NCBI GenBank assembly: GCA_017464225.1
Contig: JAFUDW010000103.1
Span: forward strand, 1-10,617
Direction: 5' to 3'
Source: Clostridia bacterium
GTDB taxonomy: Bacteria; Bacillota_A; Clostridia; Christensenellales; Aristaeellaceae
DNA: 10,617 nucleotides
The notes beneath the pieces are model-generated. The model was not told the DNA's origin. It saw only the letters and a program-made list of their open reading frames with translations, and searched no databases. Shown here one piece after another: positions 5,570 through 10,617 of this stretch (position 1 is its first letter; each line of letters opens with the position of its first letter). Both the position numbers and the translations under genes were made by a program.

Positions 5570-7429
5570 GTGGCATACCTTCCCAGCCTGACAAAAAAGC
5601 GCGTACAGCAGGCCGTAACCAGTGTATTTTCCGGGATTAACCGCAACGAGAAGATCAATGACGGTGAGTTCTCCAGGGATATGAACCTGAGCACGCGGGA
5701 ATACCCGATGCTGTGCCCGCGAAAACCGCGCGGGACGGTGCGAACGCTGGCGAACCCCGCCGGCATGATCGCAAAGGACAAGCTGTGCTGGGTGGATGGC
5801 AGCAAGGTTTACTATAACGGCACGGCGGTGGATGGCATTACGCTTTCCACCGCCGCGGCGGATACACCAAAACAGCTTGTCGGTTTTGGCGCCTACGTGG
5901 TGATATTCCCCGACAAGGTTTACTTTAACACCGTAGATCTGACGGAGCACGGCAGCCTGGAAGATGAATTTACCAGCGCCGGCCCCATTACCTATACCAT
6001 GTGCCGCCTGGACGGCTCCGACTATGGCACGGTGGCATCCGGCGCCACCGCCCCGGAGGACCCGGAAAACGGGGACTACTGGATCGATACCAGCACGGAC
6101 GAACACCGCCTGATGGTTTACAGCTCCACCTACGGCATGTGGCAGCAGATATTGACCGTATACACCAGGATTACCTGCGCGGGCATCAGCGACCACTTTA
6201 AGACCGGCGACACCATCACACTATCGGGCATCCGTGCAGACCCCTACACGCCCCCGGAAGAGACGGAAGAAGAACAGACAGCCGAACCCGCCGAAGGTGC
6301 AGATTCCGAGGCTGCCTACGAAAAGGCCGCCGCCCAGCTGGCAGCCCTGAACGGCAGCCAATACGTATACGGCCACGGCGAGGGCTGGATCACGGTGCTG
6401 GGCCTGCTGGATCAGACCCTGATGCAGAGCGCAACGCCCATCACGGCCCAGCGCAAGACCCCGGACATGGAATTTGTGATCGAGGATGGCAACCGGCTGT
6501 GGGGATGCCATTACGGCGAGGGCGAGAACGGCCAAATGCTGAACGAAATCTATGCCTGCAAGCTGGGCGACTTCAAAAACTGGCGCGTATATCAGGGGAT
6601 CAGCACGGACAGCTACGCAGTGTCCCTGGGCAGCGACGGTCCCTTCACCGGCGCCATCAGCTACGGCGGCTATCCCATGTTTTTCAAGGAAACCTGCGTG
6701 CACAAAATCTTCGGCAACCAGCCGAAGAATTACCAGGTAATGACCACGCAGATGCGTGGCGTGAAACGAGGATGCGAAAAAAGCCTGGCCATTGTGGACG
6801 GGACACTGCTCTACATGAGCCCCATGGGCGTGGAAGCCTACGACGGAAGCCTGCCAAGCAACATATCCACCGCCCTGGGCGACGCAGACATGCAGGGGGC
6901 CGTGGCCGGCTGTCTGGGCACACGCTATTACATGGCGGTGCTGGAGGGCGAGGACGGCCATGTGTACGTGTACGACGCGCGCATGAACATCTGGCACGAG
7001 GAAGATGGTGCGAAAGCCCTATGCTTTGTACCCTACGAACACGACCTTTACATGCTGGACGCGGACACCGGCGAAGTGCTGACCATGACCGGCACGGCGG
7101 GAACGCTGGAAGATGCTGTGGAATGGAGCGCGGAAACCGGCCTGATCGGCTGGGAGACGGTGGACCAGAAATACCTGACCCGCTACAACATTCGGGCGGT
7201 GCTGCCGGAAGGCGCGAACATGGCCATATCCCTGCAATACAACAGCAAGGGACAATGGCACAAGAAGATGAATCTGACCAATGCCGCCCGCAGCACGCGC
7301 ACACTTCTGATGCCGGTCTATCCCCACCGCTGCGACCATATGCGCATGCGGCTGGAGGGCCGGGGCGAAGTAAAGCTGTACAGCATTGCCCGTATTCTGA
7401 GCAGCGGAGGTGACGGCCAGCGTGGGTAA
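5570..7429 (+). CDS. Tail hub/nozzle-like structural protein
   Basis: 619 aa from GTG 5570, with AAGGAGG (5556-5562) 7 bases upstream. Opening residues S-G-I-N-R-N-E-K-I-N-D-G-E-F and N-L-S-T-R-E-Y-P-M-L-C-P-R-K-P-R-G are typical of a large structural protein in short-tailed Clostridia phages. Repeated segments such as K-L-C-W-V-D-G-S-K-V-Y-Y-N-G, N-R-L-W-G-C-H-Y-G, L-G-D-F-K-N-W, Y-P-M-F-F-K-E and G-V-E-A-Y-D-G-S-L-P suggest a beta-propeller, as in podovirus tail nozzle (T7 gp12-like) proteins. A probable small inserted domain lies near residues 159-200 (A-P-E-D-P-E-N-G-D-Y-W-I-D-T-S through G-M-W), followed by an acidic linker near 226-246 (P-P-E-E-T-E-E-E-Q). No signal peptide. Nozzle function is inferred from fold-like features and from its place between connector and fibre. 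It overlaps the fibre start by 8 bases. Confidence 0.72.
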   Translation: MAYLPSLTKKRVQQAVTSVFSGINRNEKINDGEFSRDMNLSTREYPMLCPRKPRGTVRTLANPAGMIAKDKLCWVDGSKVYYNGTAVDGITLSTAAADTPKQLVGFGAYVVIFPDKVYFNTVDLTEHGSLEDEFTSAGPITYTMCRLDGSDYGTVASGATAPEDPENGDYWIDTSTDEHRLMVYSSTYGMWQQILTVYTRITCAGISDHFKTGDTITLSGIRADPYTPPEETEEEQTAEPAEGADSEAAYEKAAAQLAALNGSQYVYGHGEGWITVLGLLDQTLMQSATPITAQRKTPDMEFVIEDGNRLWGCHYGEGENGQMLNEIYACKLGDFKNWRVYQGISTDSYAVSLGSDGPFTGAISYGGYPMFFKETCVHKIFGNQPKNYQVMTTQMRGVKRGCEKSLAIVDGTLLYMSPMGVEAYDGSLPSNISTALGDADMQGAVAGCLGTRYYMAVLEGEDGHVYVYDARMNIWHEEDGAKALCFVPYEHDLYMLDADTGEVLTMTGTAGTLEDAVEWSAETGLIGWETVDQKYLTRYNIRAVLPEGANMAISLQYNSKGQWHKKMNLTNAARSTRTLLMPVYPHRCDHMRMRLEGRGEVKLYSIARILSSGGDGQRG

Positions 7430-9710
7430 GATCAACCTGACGCCCTATAAGCGCGTGGACAACATGCAGATGACGGACAGCCAGAGTATCCGCAGGATTG
7501 AAAGCTATCTGTATGTGCTCAATGAGCAACTACGCTATGAGCTTACGCACATCGACGAAGATAACATCAGCGGCGACGGCCTGCAAGCGGCAGCTTTCGC
7601 TCCCTCTGCGCTGAAACAGGCGATTAATGAGCAGTTGAACAACCAGACGATTGATATATCGGACAACGACACAATATTGACCATCAACCGCCGACTGGAC
7701 AACCTGACCATGCTGCAGCGGCAGGATGCACAGAACATATCGGCCAACACCCGCGACATCCAGACGAGAGCAGCCAAAACCACGGTGGACGCGCTCTCTA
7801 CCCGCCTGAGCGGTGACGAAACAACGATTGCGGGCATCCAAGCCCTGCTGGCTCAGACGGCCAGCGCGGCGGCCCTGGCGGCCCTGGAAGAGCGTGTAAG
7901 CCAGGCCGAGATAGACATCGACAACGACGAGGCCCAGATCAGATTAAAAGCATCCCAATCCGAGGTTGACGACCTGACTACCCGTGTATCCCAGGCGGAG
8001 GTCGACATCGACGGCGCCAATGCTCTGATAGCGCTGAAAGCCAGCCAAACCGAGGTAAATGAGCTGACCTCCCGCGTAAGTCAAGCCGAGATCGACATCG
8101 ACGGTGCGAACGCTGCCATTACCCTGAAAGCCAGCCAGCAGGACATGGAGGACGTGCAAGGAAGGCTCTCCCAGGCCGAGATTGACATCGATGGTGCAAA
8201 CGCCGCTATCACATTGAAGGCCAGCCAAGCGGACCTGAATGCCCTGACAGGCCGTGTATCCCAGGCCGAGATCGACATCGATGGCGCCAATGCCCAGATT
8301 GCGCTGAAGGCCAGCCAGGCAGACGTGGACGGGCTGACAGGACGCATGCGCCAGGCCGAGATCGACATCGACGGCGCAGAGGCGGCCATCGCCCTGAAGG
8401 CCAGCCAAACGGACGTGGACGGGCTGACCGAGCGCGTATCTCAGGCGGTAATTGACATCGACGGTGTGGCAGCAGCAATCGCATTAAAGGTATCCAAGGG
8501 CGATGTAGCCACGCAATTGATTGCGGAAGCGGGAAACGTAACTATCAGCGGCGGAAATTTAGTTGTAAATGGCTATGTCACAGCCGATCGGCTAAGTGCT
8601 GAGTTCGCTTCCTTTGAGCGCGGACTTGCCACCAGCTTTTCCACGCAGGATTTAGGGGCAACAACGCTGAGCGCCAACACGGTCAACACGTCCAACATGA
8701 ATTTCCTGCAAACGGCATTAGGCCTGTACGGCGTGGACTGGACAAGAACAGGCGGCAGGTTTTTGGGCAGCATGGATTTGGGATTATCGCATTATCATGC
8801 CATTACATGCAGCGCCGACAGTGACGGAAAAGTAACTATCACGCAAGGCGCTCCACAGGATACACCGGGCTCAGATTTTTTTGATATAGCCGATACCGAA
8901 TTTTACAAAAATAAGGTATCGGCGGCAGAATCTGACGGCTGGGCAAAGGCATGGGCGAAGGTGGAAATCCCCGACACCAGCAATAACGCATCTTTTGACG
9001 TGAAGGCTCCTGGGCAAACAAACGGCAGCCAATTGACCTATACTTTTACCCTGAGTAAAAGCACAGAAACGCCCGGTTCGACGGGCTATGTAAACGCCAT
9101 TATGAACGGTGGACGTGTAGGCCGCATTTCCATTGGCGATTGGTACGATGCGGGATGGGACGCAGCCCGTGCAAAGGTTACACCACCTGATACAAGCAAC
9201 AATTCCTCTTTTTCTTTTGCGGCCCCCGGCAGCACGGTGGGCGGTACGCAGACCTATACCTTCACCCTTGCAAAGAGCAGCGACACACCAAGTGCAACGG
9301 GATATGTAAATGTCAACCTATCGGGCGGCAGAGTGGGCCGCATCAGCATTGGCGATTGGTACAGCCAGGGCGTTGCCGATGGACGGGTAGGCTATACCGA
9401 AGGTATATTCACTCAAACAACTGTGAAAACAGTAAGTGGAAACGGCTCTACCATTTATCAGCTTGGCACTCCTTCCTACATCACACCAATCGGTACCCCC
9501 GTGACAGGGTATAATCGCGGCACCCGTGTAGCAATTGCCCTCTATGATGCGGAAGGTGTGAGATACAACACAAACGGCGTGGAAGTATACCGATCCGGCA
9601 GTTATTACAGCCTGTATCAAGCAGGTACGGCGGCGTACTACTACAGCGTTGGAAATCCGATCACCGTATGGACTTCCGCAACCGATAGAACCTATTACGT
9701 GAAATCATAA
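7422..9710 (+). CDS. Tail fibre protein with repeat shaft
   Basis: 762 aa from GTG 7422. GGAGGTGA (7406-7413) lies upstream; the in-frame GTG at 7410 would sit inside that Shine-Dalgarno sequence and has none of its own. Residues 1-55 (M-T-D-S-Q-S-I-R-R-I-E-S-Y-L-Y-V-L-N-E-Q-L-R-Y-style helix, split across the segment) probably anchor it to the tail. Residues 55-157 are coiled-coil-like. Residues 158-367 are seven 30-residue repeats, probably a trimeric shaft. Residues 368-513 include N-L-V-V-N-G-Y-V-T-A-D-R-L and L-S-H-Y-H. Residues 514-657 are two 72-residue repeats ending in R-I-S-I-G-D-W-Y. The tail 658-762 is Gly/Tyr/Thr-rich and probably contacts the receptor. From about base 8520 the codon choice becomes AT-richer (TTA, ATA, AGA, TTT), suggesting an exchanged tip. 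No enzyme domain is recognisable. Confidence 0.85.
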   Translation: MGKINLTPYKRVDNMQMTDSQSIRRIESYLYVLNEQLRYELTHIDEDNISGDGLQAAAFAPSALKQAINEQLNNQTIDISDNDTILTINRRLDNLTMLQRQDAQNISANTRDIQTRAAKTTVDALSTRLSGDETTIAGIQALLAQTASAAALAALEERVSQAEIDIDNDEAQIRLKASQSEVDDLTTRVSQAEVDIDGANALIALKASQTEVNELTSRVSQAEIDIDGANAAITLKASQQDMEDVQGRLSQAEIDIDGANAAITLKASQADLNALTGRVSQAEIDIDGANAQIALKASQADVDGLTGRMRQAEIDIDGAEAAIALKASQTDVDGLTERVSQAVIDIDGVAAAIALKVSKGDVATQLIAEAGNVTISGGNLVVNGYVTADRLSAEFASFERGLATSFSTQDLGATTLSANTVNTSNMNFLQTALGLYGVDWTRTGGRFLGSMDLGLSHYHAITCSADSDGKVTITQGAPQDTPGSDFFDIADTEFYKNKVSAAESDGWAKAWAKVEIPDTSNNASFDVKAPGQTNGSQLTYTFTLSKSTETPGSTGYVNAIMNGGRVGRISIGDWYDAGWDAARAKVTPPDTSNNSSFSFAAPGSTVGGTQTYTFTLAKSSDTPSATGYVNVNLSGGRVGRISIGDWYSQGVADGRVGYTEGIFTQTTVKTVSGNGSTIYQLGTPSYITPIGTPVTGYNRGTRVAIALYDAEGVRYNTNGVEVYRSGSYYSLYQAGTAAYYYSVGNPITVWTSATDRTYYVKS
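7893..8522 (+). repeat. Seven 90-bp tandem repeats in the fibre shaft
   Basis: Seven units start at 7893, 7983, 8073, 8163, 8253, 8343 and 8433, each exactly 90 bp (30 aa). Core pattern: R-V-S-Q-A-E-I-D-I-D-G-A-N-A-A-I-x-L-K-A followed by S-Q-x-D-V-x-x-L-T-x. The GACATCG marker recurs every 90 bases. Units 2-6 are closest; unit 1 has N-D-E for G-A-N, and unit 7 is degenerate (K-V-S-K). Confidence 0.95.
8961..9392 (+). repeat. Two 216-bp (72-aa) repeats in the fibre tip
   Basis: Unit 1 is 8961-9176 and unit 2 is 9177-9392. Shared landmarks are P-D-T-S-N-N, T-Y-T-F-T-L, T-G-Y-V-N and a 13-residue block G-G-R-V-G-R-I-S-I-G-D-W-Y (9108-9146 and 9324-9362) identical in protein but differing at synonymous sites. 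This indicates an old domain duplication under selection, probably a beta-rich module. Confidence 0.9.
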
Positions 9711-9726
9711 CACGCGGAGAAAGACC

Positions 9727-9987
9727 ATGAAAACCATTGAAACCAGCGCGGGAAACACTTATCCAATTGACTTTGCATACGCCCCCACCCTGGACGGCTC
9801 CTGTATGCTGCGTCTGAACGATGAAAGCCGTCCGCTGTGGGAAGTGGCAGAGGAATTTGACGAGCTTGCCTGGATCGAAAAGCACGACCCCGGCGCGGGC
9901 GTGGAGCGCTACGAAGGGTATACCCGGCTGACGCTTGTTCAACGACTCGACAACAGTATTGTATTGATCAAATTGAGTAAAGCATAA
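9727..9987 (+). CDS. Small protein of unknown function after the fibre
   Basis: 86 aa, not recognised. GGAG (9716-9719) lies upstream of the ATG. The sequence looks like a small beta-rich fold: T-Y-P-I-D-F-A-Y-A-P-T-L-D-G-S-C-M-L-R-L near the start, an acidic middle (W-E-V-A-E-E-F-D-E-L), and Y-E-G-Y-T-R-L-T-L-V-Q-R, N-S-I-V-L-I-K-L at the end. No signal peptide, membrane segment or catalytic motif is visible. It is probably a tail or fibre accessory or assembly protein because it sits 16 bases after the fibre gene in the same transcription unit; that is inference from position only. Confidence 0.8.
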   Translation: MKTIETSAGNTYPIDFAYAPTLDGSCMLRLNDESRPLWEVAEEFDELAWIEKHDPGAGVERYEGYTRLTLVQRLDNSIVLIKLSKA

Positions 9988-9998
9988 GGAGACTCACT

Positions 9999-10328
9999 AT
10001 GGACATCATCGAAACCATGGCGAAATGCATTATCGTCCTGGGAGCCATGCGCCCCCGCGTAGATCAGCCGGATATTAGCGATAGCGCTAAAACGGTCATC
10101 GGCGCTCTGAACAATTGCGGTAATGAAGCACAGCGTATGCTGCAAGAAATGGACGACATGAAGAAAAAGATCGAACGCCTGGAAGCTGCGAACAACAAAG
10201 AAAATGCCCAGGAGGCGGCCGACGGCGAAGACCCTGAAGGCAATAACACCATGGACGATGCAGAGCGCATGCAAGAAGGCGACAACAACACTTTGGGAAA
10301 GGAGAAGAAAGCTGATGCGGGAAATTAA
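9999..10328 (+). CDS. Small coiled-coil protein of unknown function
   Basis: 109 aa, not recognised. AAGGAG (9987-9992) lies 6 bases before the ATG. Residues 1-45 are mixed and helix-prone (I-V-L-G-A-M-R-P-R; A-K-T-V-I-G-A-L-N-N). Residues 46-65 form a likely coiled coil (M-L-Q-E-M-D-D-M-K-K-K-I-E-R-L-E), followed by a disordered, Asn/Glu/Asp-rich tail to the end. The tail contains the ribosome-binding site (AAAGGAG, 10298-10304) for the next gene and overlaps it by 14 bases, so the two are probably translated together. A chaperone or spacer role for the neighbouring receptor-binding protein is possible but unproven. Confidence 0.78.
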   Translation: MDIIETMAKCIIVLGAMRPRVDQPDISDSAKTVIGALNNCGNEAQRMLQEMDDMKKKIERLEAANNKENAQEAADGEDPEGNNTMDDAERMQEGDNNTLGKEKKADAGN

Positions 10329-10617
10329 CCTGACCTTTGGAACCATCGGCGCCAGGGTGATCCCCCTGGGCGTGAAGGGTGAAAACCTGGAACTGCAGGT
10401 GCGCGTGGATTGCGCCGCCGTGCTGGCACAGTATACGGGCTGCCACCCTGCGCTGCAGATCACTGCCCCGGACGGAACGGTGTACGCGGGCGAAATCTGG
10501 ATGCAGGGCACGGACGCGCTGTGGCAGGTGAAAAGCCGGGACACCGCCCAGGCCGGCCGCGGCAGCGTGCTGATGAACATCGTGAACGCCAGCGGCACGG
10601 TGGTAACGAGCGCCAGC
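10315..10617 (+). CDS. Baseplate upper/receptor-binding-like protein, N-terminal part (3' end outside window)
   Basis: The frame is open from the ATG at 10315 to the window edge (101 codons). AAAGGAG is 10 bases upstream, and the start overlaps the preceding gene by 14 bases. The N-terminus begins M-R-E-I-N-L-T-F-G, then L-E-L-Q-V-R-V-D, P-D-G-T-V-Y-A-G-E-I-W and W-Q-V-K-S-R-D-T-A-Q-A-G-R-G. The alternating strands, with a D-T-A-x-A-G-R-G turn and a following V-L-M-N-I-V-N-A-S-G-T-V-V, resemble the immunoglobulin-like N-terminal domain of phage baseplate upper/receptor-binding (BppU-type) proteins. Such domains attach larger host-binding or enzyme domains to the virion; those would be encoded beyond the window. 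The family call is tentative, but the coding call is firm. Confidence 0.6.
   Translation, partial: MREINLTFGTIGARVIPLGVKGENLELQVRVDCAAVLAQYTGCHPALQITAPDGTVYAGEIWMQGTDALWQVKSRDTAQAGRGSVLMNIVNASGTVVTSAS

Noticed and set aside
7339..7368. A third Prp-type motif (M-R-M-R-L-E-G) near the end of the nozzle-like protein
   Set aside because: It lacks the P1 Phe, lies near the C-terminus, and shares only the M-R-L core, so chance similarity is more likely.
10290..10328. Programmed frameshift joining the 109-aa protein to the receptor-binding-like protein
   Set aside because: No X-XXY-YYZ slippery heptamer or stimulatory structure is evident, and a good ribosome-binding site and ATG explain separate translation.
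1..10617. CRISPR array, tRNA, integrase, IS element or toxin-antitoxin pair
   Set aside because: No array-like spaced repeats, cloverleaf-like genes, transposase or recombinase motifs were seen; the only repeats are the protein-coding fibre repeats and the short intergenic decamers.

Overview
The window is one continuous, tightly packed, plus-strand block of bacteriophage (or prophage) virion genes. There are no host genes, RNA genes, integrase, IS elements or CRISPR array. Genes mostly abut or overlap by a few bases, and no gene-free stretch exceeds about 61 bases. Base composition is GC-rich, Shine-Dalgarno sequences are strong (AAGGAGG type), and three genes appear to start at GTG or TTG. 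The protein families (N4-gp56-type capsid, Clostridia-phage-style connector and fibre, a Prp-type protease) suggest a phage of a fairly GC-rich anaerobic Bacillota (Clostridia-like) host. The host assignment is inference.

Head module (1-4777): 3' part of the portal gene; a phage-encoded homologue of the ribosomal-processing cysteine protease Prp; a scaffold-like protein; an N4-gp56-family major capsid protein; a hairpin terminator; and a small conserved-looking protein of unknown role. Connector and short-tail module (4801-7429): a signal-peptide-bearing, holin-like membrane protein; a head-tail connector; and a 619-aa tail hub/nozzle-like protein. Fibre module (7422-10617): a repeat-rich fibre, two small unknown proteins, and the start of a baseplate/receptor-binding-like protein. 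No tape measure, tail tube or sheath gene lies between connector and fibre, which points to a short-tailed (podovirus-like) virion.

The most interesting signal is a likely self-contained maturation system. The protein at 1424-1897 keeps the Prp His/Cys pair with the family spacing (H18, C30). The next two proteins, scaffold and capsid, which are otherwise unrelated, both carry near their N-termini an almost identical ten-residue motif (L-R-M-R-L-D-[LI]-F-G-E). It aligns with the bL27 N-terminal extension that Prp cleaves (L-x-[LM]-N-L-Q-x-F-A). The inference is that this phage brings its own Prp, tuned to a charged R/D version of the motif, to trim scaffold and capsid during assembly. Known phages such as staphylococcal 80alpha rely on the host enzyme instead.

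Other points of note are three 10-bp direct repeats plus a hairpin that hides the capsid ribosome-binding site, a terminator directly after the capsid gene, an apparent insertion in the capsid, a fibre shaft of seven exact 90-bp repeats, and an apparent composition change between fibre shaft and tip.
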